Shown here in pieces: positions 26,386 through 34,363 of a DNA stretch of 64,000 nucleotides; the stretch's first letter is position 1; every line of letters begins with the position of its first letter. The notes beneath the pieces were generated by a model, which saw nothing but the letters and a program-made list of their open reading frames with translations, was not told the DNA's origin and searched no databases. Made by a program: the position numbers and the translations under genes. This DNA is from Arcanobacterium_A bovis (GTDB lineage Bacteria > Actinomycetota > Actinomycetes > Actinomycetales > Actinomycetaceae): the NCBI RefSeq assembly GCF_042655305.1, contig NZ_JBHSLR010000005.1; one strand, 5' to 3'.

Positions 26386-27273
26386 TCAGTGAACAGTTAG
26401 ACCACGCGCGCGGAAAATTTCCCGCACAGCTTCGGTATCTTCGTTTGACGGCGGGACGACGTCGTCAAGTTCGTATTCCATCCCCAGCGTCTCCCACTTG
26501 TCGCGGCCCATCTGGTGAAAAGGAAGAACTTCAACGCGTTCTACAGACTTCCAAGCGCTCACAATATCCGCAACTGCGTTCACATTCTCTGGTGAATCGG
26601 TCAAGGTAGGCACAAGAACAAAGCGAATCCAAATCGGCTTACCAGCATCTGAAAGTCGCTGTCCGAAACGAAGCGTAGGCTCCAATTCGCGACCCGTCGT
26701 CTTCTTATAAACCTCAGGGATACCACTCTTGACGTCGAGAAGTACTAAGTCGAGATCGTCCATCATTGTATCTGTGAGGGCAGTACCGAGGAAGCCGGAA
26801 GTGTCAATGGCGGTATGGATTCCCATTTCTTTGCATCCGCGCAATAATTTCGCCAAAAAAGCAGGTTGGAATAACGGCTCCCCACCAGAGAAGGTGACTC
26901 CACCGCCCGTCGCCCGAAAAACTGAACGATAACGCGAAATGCGTGCCAGTAGATCCTCTGTACGAACTGCTGTGCCGTCCCGCATCTTCATCGTGTCGGG
27001 GTTATGACAATATAAGCATCGCAGTGGGCAACCTGCGAAAAAGGTAGTCATGCGCGTACCTGGACCATCAACCGCAGTGACCAGCTCCCACGAGTGCACT
27101 GATCCTACTTCGCCAGCACGAACCGCCATCATTTGCTCCGTGTGGCTCATGTGCCCAGCAAAGGTAACGCCGGAAAGTCCAGCGCCACCAAGGCGCGGAA
27201 CTTCGATTTCAAGCGGTTCGGGGCGGTACTCCCCTGTTGATCCCTCAGTTGCCCGAGTTTTTAACAAAGTCAT
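26386..27273 (-). CDS. pflA: Pyruvate formate-lyase activating enzyme
   Basis: The 295-residue radical-SAM enzyme has the cluster motif CPLRCLYCHNPDTM (CxxxCxxC), followed by GGGVTFSGGEPLFQ and DLVLLDVKSGIPEVYKKTTG. It generates the glycyl radical on pyruvate formate-lyase under anaerobic conditions. The ATG at 27273 is taken; a GTG at 27315 would extend the protein by 14 residues and cannot be excluded. It is the last gene of a minus-strand set: pfl large part, pfl glycyl-radical part, pflA. Confidence 0.94.
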   Translation of the reverse strand: MTLLKTRATEGSTGEYRPEPLEIEVPRLGGAGLSGVTFAGHMSHTEQMMAVRAGEVGSVHSWELVTAVDGPGTRMTTFFAGCPLRCLYCHNPDTMKMRDGTAVRTEDLLARISRYRSVFRATGGGVTFSGGEPLFQPAFLAKLLRGCKEMGIHTAIDTSGFLGTALTDTMMDDLDLVLLDVKSGIPEVYKKTTGRELEPTLRFGQRLSDAGKPIWIRFVLVPTLTDSPENVNAVADIVSAWKSVERVEVLPFHQMGRDKWETLGMEYELDDVVPPSNEDTEAVREIFRARGLTVH

Positions 27274-27335
27274 ACCGCCCCGATCCTTAAAGTTGCTTTT
27301 TGTTTGCCGCCACACTTAAATGCAGCGGCGATGCG

Positions 27336-27587
27336 TCACATTCCTTCGTGGAAGGTGCGCGAGATTACGTCCATCTGCTGCTCGCGAGTAAGACGCACGA
27401 AGTTCACTGCGTAACCAGAAACACGCACAGTGAGCTGTGGGTACTTCTCAGGATGCTCCATGGCGTCCTCGAGAGTATCACGGTTGAGCACGTTGATATT
27501 TGCATGGTAAAGCCCCTGAATGCCACCCTTGGCTTCACGGCTTGCCTTCATTGAGGCTTCACGCTCTGCGTATGTTTTTGTTGCCAT
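27336..27587 (-). CDS. Glycyl-radical domain of pyruvate formate-lyase as a separate protein
   Basis: The 83-residue protein is the C-terminal domain of PflB: NINVLNRDTLEDAMEHPEK, YPQLTVRVSGYAV with the radical glycine in RVSGYA, and LTREQQMDVISRTFHEGM. It corresponds to the last 60 or so residues of full-length enzyme plus a new N-terminal extension (MATKTYAEREASMKASREAKG). It is also like the stand-alone YfiD/GrcA spare part. Its own ribosome site TAGGAGAATCTC precedes the ATG, so it is not a frameshifted tail. The adjacent large part lacks this domain, so the two must act together. Confidence 0.92.
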   Translation of the reverse strand: MATKTYAEREASMKASREAKGGIQGLYHANINVLNRDTLEDAMEHPEKYPQLTVRVSGYAVNFVRLTREQQMDVISRTFHEGM

Positions 27588-27685
27588 GAGATTCTCCTAA
27601 ACGGTTTTATTAAATATGTTTTTCCCAATACCGATTTTAGTTGCTTGGCAACATATTTCTACTGCCAAGCAACGTGTTTTCGGAC

Positions 27686-29788
27686 TCAGTCTTGCTTAAT
27701 GAAGCCAGCATCCATGATGCCGACCAGATTTTCGATCTGCTCCTGTTGGGTGCGTCCCAACGAGGAAGGAACAATAGTGTTGGTCAAGGAAATACCGTCC
27801 AGAGCGTCGTCGTAATCGAGCTTTCCTACCGAAAGCATCGAGGCGAGCATGCCGTGGGTGTCCGCACCATTTTCAGGGTTTGCACCTGGAGCGAATGGCG
27901 TTCCTGCGCGGTGACCCGATGGGAAGTTTCCAGTTGCCTTGCCATAGACCACGTTTGAGGTAATCGTAAGAACCGACTGCGTTGGAATAGCATCACGGTA
28001 CATCGGGATGGCCTTGATCTTGCTCATCACGGTGTGAACGATGGTAGCAGCAATATCATCTGCACGATCGTCGTCATTTCCGTAACGTGGGAAATCGCCT
28101 TCCGTCTTATAATCAACAATCAGACCGGTTTCGTCGCGGATCGGCGTGACCTTGGCATACTTAATAGCCGAGAGCGAATCTGCAACGATCGAAAGACCTG
28201 CGATTCCACAACCCATCGTGCGAACGATATCGGAGTCGTGCAAAGCCATTTCCATAGCTTCGTAAGCGTACTTATCGTGGCTGTAGTGGATGATGTTGAG
28301 GGCTTCAACATAGGTACCGACTACCCAGTCAAGCATGTCCTCATACTTTGCCCACACCTCGTCGAAATCGAGTTCGCCATCGCTTTCGATTGGCGAATAG
28401 CCCTCGACGATCTGCTTGCCGGACATCTCATCGCGTCCACCATTCATGGCGTACAAAAGAGCCTTTGCAGCATTGACGCGAGCGCCGAAGAACTGCATCT
28501 GCTTACCCACGCGCATTGGCGAAACACAGCATGCGATAGCAGCGTCGTCGCCCCAATGGCAACGAATCTGCTCATCTGCCTCGTACTGGATTGACGACGT
28601 TTCAATCGAAACGCGAGCACAGAAGTTCTTGTAACCAACTGGAAGCTGATCCGACCAGAAGATCGTGATGTTTGGCTCCGGTGCTGGGCCAAGATTCATG
28701 AGAGTCTGGAGGAGGCGGAACGAAGTCTTGGTAACAAGAGTGCGGCCGTCTTCCGAGAAGCCACCGTCGGACCATGTTGCCCAATACGGATCGCCTGAGA
28801 AGATCTGATCGTAAGCCTCGGTGCGCAAGAAACGAACGATGCGCAACTTGATAACTAGGGCGTCGATGATTTCCTGAGCCTCGGATTCAGTGAGAATTCC
28901 GCGCTGGAAGTCACGCTCGAAGTAGACATCGAAGAATCCAGAGAGACGACCGAAGCTCATTGCTGCGCCGTCTTGGGACTTCACCGAAGCCAAGTAACCG
29001 AAATAGGTCCACTGCACTGCTTCTTTAGCGGTGGTAGCTGGCTGTGAGATATCGAAACCGTAACTTTCCGCCATACGCTTGAGCTTCTTGAGAGCCTTGA
29101 TCTGCTCTGAATGCTCTTCGCGGTAACGTGCCCAGTGCTCAGAGAATGGCTGATCGGCAACTGAATCGCGCGCTTCGATCTTCTCGTTGATGAGGTAATC
29201 GACGCCGTAGAGAGCGACGCGGCGGTAGTCGCCAATGATGCGGCCACGCCCATAGGCATCTGGCAGGCCGGTAATAATATGCGACGAGCGAGCAGCACGA
29301 ATACGCGGCGTGTAAATATCGAAAACACCTTCGTTGTGGGTCTTGCGATACTTGGTGAAGATTTCCTTAACGCGCGGGTTAATCTCCTTACCAGCTTCGT
29401 TAATTGCTGCCTCAACCATGCGCCATCCACCATTAGGCATCATGGCACGCTTGAGAGGCACATCCGTTTGCAAACCAACGACGACATCGTCGTCTTCCGA
29501 AATGTAGCCTGGACCGAAGGCATCAACATCTGCTGGGATATCGACGTCGACGTCGTACACACGCTTTTCACGCTCAACCGAAAGATACTTCTCATCAAGC
29601 GTCTTCCACAGATTGAGGGTTTTTTCGGTGGGACCAGCCAAGAAGGAATCGTCACCCTCGTACGGGGTGTAATTCTCCTGGATAAAGTCACGGACATTAA
29701 TTTCTGATTTCCAAGTTTCTCCAGCGAAACCTTCCCAACCAGCAAATTGCATTTCATTTACCGATGTTTGACCTGCGTTCACGCTCAC
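27686..29788 (-). CDS. pflB: Pyruvate formate-lyase, catalytic part lacking the glycyl-radical domain
   Basis: The 700-residue protein matches PflB from its N-terminus to ...QEQIENLVGIMDAGFIKQD and contains the catalytic cysteine pair in AIACCVSPM. Full-length PflB is about 760 residues; the missing end, with the radical glycine, is encoded 98 bases downstream by the 83-residue gene. The enzyme splits pyruvate with CoA into acetyl-CoA and formate during anaerobic growth. The start is GTG behind AAGGAGAG. A Crp/FNR-like site lies about 265 bases upstream. Confidence 0.95.
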   Translation of the reverse strand: MSVNAGQTSVNEMQFAGWEGFAGETWKSEINVRDFIQENYTPYEGDDSFLAGPTEKTLNLWKTLDEKYLSVEREKRVYDVDVDIPADVDAFGPGYISEDDDVVVGLQTDVPLKRAMMPNGGWRMVEAAINEAGKEINPRVKEIFTKYRKTHNEGVFDIYTPRIRAARSSHIITGLPDAYGRGRIIGDYRRVALYGVDYLINEKIEARDSVADQPFSEHWARYREEHSEQIKALKKLKRMAESYGFDISQPATTAKEAVQWTYFGYLASVKSQDGAAMSFGRLSGFFDVYFERDFQRGILTESEAQEIIDALVIKLRIVRFLRTEAYDQIFSGDPYWATWSDGGFSEDGRTLVTKTSFRLLQTLMNLGPAPEPNITIFWSDQLPVGYKNFCARVSIETSSIQYEADEQIRCHWGDDAAIACCVSPMRVGKQMQFFGARVNAAKALLYAMNGGRDEMSGKQIVEGYSPIESDGELDFDEVWAKYEDMLDWVVGTYVEALNIIHYSHDKYAYEAMEMALHDSDIVRTMGCGIAGLSIVADSLSAIKYAKVTPIRDETGLIVDYKTEGDFPRYGNDDDRADDIAATIVHTVMSKIKAIPMYRDAIPTQSVLTITSNVVYGKATGNFPSGHRAGTPFAPGANPENGADTHGMLASMLSVGKLDYDDALDGISLTNTIVPSSLGRTQQEQIENLVGIMDAGFIKQD

Positions 29789-30179
29789 AGCGCTTCTCTC
29801 CTTAGATAAAGTTTTATCTGTACTTCCATACTAGGAAGCGGCTGGCGAAGTTACTAAAGCTCAGACGCAAATCACATTCTCATATTGCCACATTTGGGAC
29901 ATTTCGGACAGGGTGAAATTTTACATTTGTTCTAACGGGACTAATGACCCTTCGGGCGCTTGACGCTCATCACAAACACTGCGATATTTCCCCATAACAT
30001 CAGCAATTTTCAACAATCACCGAGCATAGGTTGGTAGCTAGGACTTTTTGTGATCTGGATCAATACGGAAACTTAACAATTTCAAGCTAAACATGTGGGC
30101 ACTGTCGAGATTGTTAAGCCCCGCGACCCCGTAATCAGCAATCTATCGGATTGTGAGCCTCACGCGATCTACCGGAATT
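29789..30179 (-). promoter_or_regulatory. pfl upstream region with a Crp/FNR-like site at 30049-30064
   Basis: This 391-base gene-free stretch contains TGTGATCTGGATCAAT at 30049-30064, which holds TGAT-N4-ATCA, the core of FNR sites, and one perfect TGTGA Crp half-site. Control of pfl by an oxygen- or cAMP-responsive regulator is a reasonable inference. The remainder is AT-rich, with no other gene seen. Confidence 0.45.
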
Positions 30180-31796
30180 TCATTTGCCGCAATCGGGCGC
30201 GATTCCATTGCGCATCAATCCACAGATATAACCGTCAATCAAGGCTTCCCATGACGCTTCGATAACGTCCACTCCTACGCCAACGGTGGTCCATTCACCG
30301 GCGTCGTCTTTCAAAGTAATCAAGACGCGCGTAATAGCAGCCGTACCACGAGTAGAGTCAAGAATACGAACTTTGAAATCGACGAGTTCGAAAGAATTGA
30401 GCAAAGGATAGACGTTCTTTAGCGCAGTTCTCAGCGCGGAATCAAGAGCGTCTACAGGTCCCACTCCCTCACCAATGCGCATAATTCTCCGCCCGCCAGC
30501 ATGGATTTTCACATTAGCTTCAGAGTACGTTTGCGAGACATTGTGAGCTTGTGTTGCCACATGTGTAGACCACGATTCAATCTCGAAATAGCATGGGCGC
30601 TCACCAAATACTATCTCTCGGATAAGCAGCTCGAAAGACGCATCGGCGGCATCATAGGTATATCCTTGTGCTTCGGCCGCTTTCACTCGATCCGTGATCT
30701 GAGCCAATGCAAATTTATTGCTGCTCAAGTCAATACCAAATTCACGTGCCTTGAGCTCAATCGATGCTCTACCTGCCATATCAGAAACAAGCATTCGCAT
30801 ATCATTTCCCACCACCATCGGATCAATATGCTGGTAGAGATCGGGGTTTATCCGAATCGCGGAAGCATGGAGACCCGCCTTGTGAGCGAATGCAGAAACG
30901 CCAATATAGGGCTGACGCCGAGCAGGAGAAATATTGGTAATTTCCGAAACCGCATAGGCAACTTTCGACAAATTACTCAGTTGAACCTCGGTAACCAACT
31001 GATACGGCGTCTTGATTTGCAGATCAGCTACGCACGTGATGAGGTTGGCGTTTCCAGTGCGCTCACCGTAGCCGTTTACTGTGCCTTGGATTTGCCGGCA
31101 TCCCGCATCCACCGCCGTGATCGTATTGGCAACTGCACATCCGCCGTCGTCATGAGCATGAATTCCCAAGTTAGGCGCGTCAATACCACTGTCGCGCAAA
31201 CGATTTCGAAGATCACCAATCGTCGCAGCAATACGAGACGGCAACGTACCACCATTAGTGTCGCATAAAATTACCCAGCTGGCGCCGGAACTAAGCGCTG
31301 CAACCGCCGCCGACGTTGCATACTCAGGATCAAAGGCAAAACCGTCGAAGAAATGTTCAAGATCGATCATCACTTCCCGGTTCAGGCTTCGCAAATACTT
31401 CACTGATTCAGTGATCATGCGTAAATTTTCGTCACCAGTGGTACGTAATGCCTGTTCAACATGTCGAATATCAGACTTCGCCACTAAGCACAGGATCGGC
31501 GCCTCGGATGCGATCAAGGCTTGGATTTGTGGATCGTCGTGCGGAGCTACTCCCACTTTGCACGTTGCACCAAAAGCTACCAATTGTGCAGTTTGCAGTG
31601 GATTCGCTGCTCTTACGCGGGCAAAGAATTCGGTATCGCGAGGAATAGCACCTGGCCAGCCGCCTTCAATATAATCTGCTCCCATGGCTTCAATAATCGG
31701 CAGCAACGCCAATTTATCGGCAACAGACAGATTCATCCCTTCCTGCTGCGCCCCGTCACGCAAGGTCGTATCGTAGACGAACACCTTTTCTGTCAT
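30180..31796 (-). CDS. cimA: Citramalate synthase
   Basis: The 538-residue protein starts VFVYDTTLRDGAQQEGMNLSV and has YIEGGWPGAIPRD, HAHDDGGCAVANT and GTVNGYGERTGNANL, the HMGL-like catalytic motifs of the CimA/LeuA family. The C-terminal LeuA regulatory domain is present. The GGWPG stretch and the N-terminus match the citramalate synthase subgroup (TIGR00977 type) rather than LeuA. It condenses pyruvate and acetyl-CoA, giving isoleucine without threonine deaminase. GAGGTAAAAC precedes the ATG. It lies 151 bases after ilvE on the same strand. Confidence 0.9.
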   Translation of the reverse strand: MTEKVFVYDTTLRDGAQQEGMNLSVADKLALLPIIEAMGADYIEGGWPGAIPRDTEFFARVRAANPLQTAQLVAFGATCKVGVAPHDDPQIQALIASEAPILCLVAKSDIRHVEQALRTTGDENLRMITESVKYLRSLNREVMIDLEHFFDGFAFDPEYATSAAVAALSSGASWVILCDTNGGTLPSRIAATIGDLRNRLRDSGIDAPNLGIHAHDDGGCAVANTITAVDAGCRQIQGTVNGYGERTGNANLITCVADLQIKTPYQLVTEVQLSNLSKVAYAVSEITNISPARRQPYIGVSAFAHKAGLHASAIRINPDLYQHIDPMVVGNDMRMLVSDMAGRASIELKAREFGIDLSSNKFALAQITDRVKAAEAQGYTYDAADASFELLIREIVFGERPCYFEIESWSTHVATQAHNVSQTYSEANVKIHAGGRRIMRIGEGVGPVDALDSALRTALKNVYPLLNSFELVDFKVRILDSTRGTAAITRVLITLKDDAGEWTTVGVGVDVIEASWEALIDGYICGLMRNGIAPDCGK

Positions 31797-31947
31797 GTTT
31801 TACCTCAATTAGTAACTGCACGAATAACATCTGCACGAATGTTTCCGCAAGAACGGTTTTCTACGCGAAATCTGCCTTGGAATCCACTAGCCTTGGAACC
31901 CACTCCAAGGTTAGTTGAAAAATTACCACTTCACAGCGCGAAATCTA

Positions 31948-33087
31948 TCAAGCGAGTTGATAGAGCCACCCAAATGAGTCCTCTTTATTGCCCAGTTGGA
32001 TTGATGTCAATTCATCATATATATGACGCGTAACCGTATTGTTCGGAAGAGAGAGGTCAAAATTCTCACCGGCAATCCGCCCAATCGACGTAACAACGGC
32101 AGCCGTGCCACAGGCAAACATTTCTTGGATTTCGCCTGCTTCGATCCCCTCGCGAAGCGCGGCAAGACTGATCGTACATTCATCCACCGCCGTTCCCTGA
32201 GCCTCTAAGAAACGAATAATCGATGAACGCGTAGCGCCAGGCAAAATATTGCCCGTCAATTGTGGAGTTTTGACGCTTCCATCTTTGAGCACCAAAAAAA
32301 CGTTCATTCCCCCCAGTTCGTCAAGATTCGAGTTCGTTGCTGCATCCAGGAACAGTACCTCATCAAATCCGCGATAGTGAGCATCAATTTTAGGCAGCAA
32401 AGACGACGCATAGTTACCGCCCGTCTTAGCGTCTCCCATTCCTCCAGGACCCGCTCGGTGATACTTCTGATCAACCCACACCTCAATCGGCTTAAATCCA
32501 TTGGTGAAATAAGGACCAGATGGCGAAGCAATAACCACATATTCGTAACGAGTTGCTGCTCGCACTCCCAAGAAAGATTCAGATGCAAAGATAAATGGAC
32601 GCAGGTAGAGCGAAGCGCCTTGACCGGTTGGTACCCATCGTTGATCAGCGCGTACTAAATCAACTATCGATGCAATAAAATCCTCAATTGGCAGCTCCGG
32701 AATAGCCAAGCGTGCACCAGAATAATTGAGCCGTGCACCGTTATAACTTGGACGGAAAGTCCAGACCGTTCCGTCGTCGTGCCTATACGCTTTGAGGCCT
32801 TCAAAAATTTCCTGGCCATAATGTAGTACCGACGCACCCGGATCTAGCGCGATCGAACCATAAGGTTCGATTACTTTGTTATGCCAACCAGCATCGGCAG
32901 TCCAGGTGGCACGTGCCATGTAATCTGAAAAATCCACGCCAAACCCGAGGTTGCCCATAATCTTTCCATACTGCGCATCAGTTTTGCGGTGGTCATGATG
33001 TTGCAACACAAATCGACCGGCCAGCTCGGATGCTGCCGGTAGCTCACGTCCAGCAATCTTTTCAAGATCCGTTTCTTGATGTGCCAT
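31948..33087 (-). CDS. ilvE: Branched-chain amino acid aminotransferase
   Basis: The 379-residue fold-type IV PLP enzyme shows VLHYGQEIFEGLKAYRHDDG, KTGGNYASSLLPKIDAHYRGFDEVLFLDA (with the PLP lysine before it, VDQKYHRAGPGGMGDAKTGGNY region) and GGMNVFLVL. It carries out the last step of valine, leucine and isoleucine synthesis. The ATG at 33087 has GGAGAGG upstream; the earlier in-frame ATGs at 33120 and 33114 precede that site. It lies between leuB and cimA in a minus-strand cluster. Confidence 0.95.
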   Translation of the reverse strand: MAHQETDLEKIAGRELPAASELAGRFVLQHHDHRKTDAQYGKIMGNLGFGVDFSDYMARATWTADAGWHNKVIEPYGSIALDPGASVLHYGQEIFEGLKAYRHDDGTVWTFRPSYNGARLNYSGARLAIPELPIEDFIASIVDLVRADQRWVPTGQGASLYLRPFIFASESFLGVRAATRYEYVVIASPSGPYFTNGFKPIEVWVDQKYHRAGPGGMGDAKTGGNYASSLLPKIDAHYRGFDEVLFLDAATNSNLDELGGMNVFLVLKDGSVKTPQLTGNILPGATRSSIIRFLEAQGTAVDECTISLAALREGIEAGEIQEMFACGTAAVVTSIGRIAGENFDLSLPNNTVTRHIYDELTSIQLGNKEDSFGWLYQLA

Positions 33088-33187
33088 TTCATTCACCTCT
33101 CCATTGATGCGCATTCGCAACTATGAACTCGTCTCGGTACGTTTTCATTCTACTGCGACGCTACCGCCAAAAATCGTGACCATACGA

Positions 33188-34243
33188 TCAGAGCAGATTC
33201 AAAATATCGCGCCCAATTTGCGTCGTACTGCGCTGTAACTTCTTTCCTTCAGCAGCTGGTTTCGCGCGCTGCGCCATGTCAGCTTCAACTGCAGCGTTGA
33301 CGCTCTGTGCCAATTGCGGATGCCCCAAGAAATCGAGCATCATCGCAACAGAAAGAATCGTCGCCGTCGGATCAGCTTTCCCAGTTCCAGCAATATCAGG
33401 CGCCGAACCATGAACTGGTTCAAACATCGACGGAAACTCGCGCTCCGGGTTGATATTTCCCGAGGCAGCAAGGCCAATACCTCCAGTAATGGCTCCTGCC
33501 TCGTCGGTGAGAATATCCCCAAACAGATTGTCGGTCACGATCACGTCGAAACGTTGTGGATCGGTGACTAAATAAATTGTGGCGGCGTCCACGTGAATGT
33601 AATCAGTAACGACGCTCGGGTACTCACGTCCCACCCGCTCCACCGTGCGGCGCCACAGATGCCCTGCATGAACCAAGACGTTGTGTTTGTGAACCAAAGT
33701 CAGTTTATTGCGCCTGTTCACAGCCTGTTCGAATGCAAAACGAACAACTCGTTCAACACCGAAAGCAGTATTAACCGAGACTTCGGTGGCCATTTCTTGC
33801 GGAGTTCCGACGCGAATTGCGCCACCATTTCCGCAGTACAATCCCTCAGTTCCTTCACGCACCACCACAAAGTCCACACCGCGCGGATTTGCGAGCGGGC
33901 TGACGACGCCGTCGTAATAACGTGAAGGACGGAGATTTACGTAGTGATCCAGTTCGAATCGGAGTTTGAGTAGCAAGCCACGCTCGAGGAGTCCAGAAGG
34001 CGTGGACGGATCACCCACCGCACCCAGCAAAATCACATCTTTGCGTTTGATGCTCGCCAGATCATCGTCGGAAAGAACATCCCCGGTGCGATGCCATCGA
34101 GAAGCTCCGAGATCATAGCATGTTTCGTTAAGTACAATGCCTGCACGATCCGTTACCGCGCGAAGAACTCGCAAGCCTTCGGCTACAACTTCCGGGCCAA
34201 TTCCGTCACCAGGAATCACTGCTAAATCAATACTTTGCGCCAT
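33188..34243 (-). CDS. leuB: 3-isopropylmalate dehydrogenase
   Basis: The 351-residue protein has the isocitrate/isopropylmalate dehydrogenase pattern: VIPGDGIGPEVVAEGLRVL, DLGASRWHRTGDVL, VREGTEGLYCGNGG, FDVIVTDNLFGDILTDEAGAITGGIG and EPVHGSAPDIAGTGKADPTA. It oxidises isopropylmalate in leucine synthesis, with NAD. On the minus strand TAGGCT lies six bases before the ATG without a Shine-Dalgarno, suggesting a leaderless mRNA. It starts the leuB-ilvE-cimA cluster. leuA, leuC and leuD are not in the window. Confidence 0.94.
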   Translation of the reverse strand: MAQSIDLAVIPGDGIGPEVVAEGLRVLRAVTDRAGIVLNETCYDLGASRWHRTGDVLSDDDLASIKRKDVILLGAVGDPSTPSGLLERGLLLKLRFELDHYVNLRPSRYYDGVVSPLANPRGVDFVVVREGTEGLYCGNGGAIRVGTPQEMATEVSVNTAFGVERVVRFAFEQAVNRRNKLTLVHKHNVLVHAGHLWRRTVERVGREYPSVVTDYIHVDAATIYLVTDPQRFDVIVTDNLFGDILTDEAGAITGGIGLAASGNINPEREFPSMFEPVHGSAPDIAGTGKADPTATILSVAMMLDFLGHPQLAQSVNAAVEADMAQRAKPAAEGKKLQRSTTQIGRDILNLL

Positions 34244-34363
34244 ATCGAAAGCCTAGACTAGCGACCACACTACGGAATATTAATTTCAAAATATGAGAAG
34301 CGATTTTTAACCATTTTTTGACTTTTCTGTAATTCGTGATTTCATTATGTTAATAAAACGAAT

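Noticed and set aside
30501..31268. A 255-residue plus-strand frame
   Set aside because: Antisense to cimA; composition rich in Arg, Cys and His as expected of a shadow frame.
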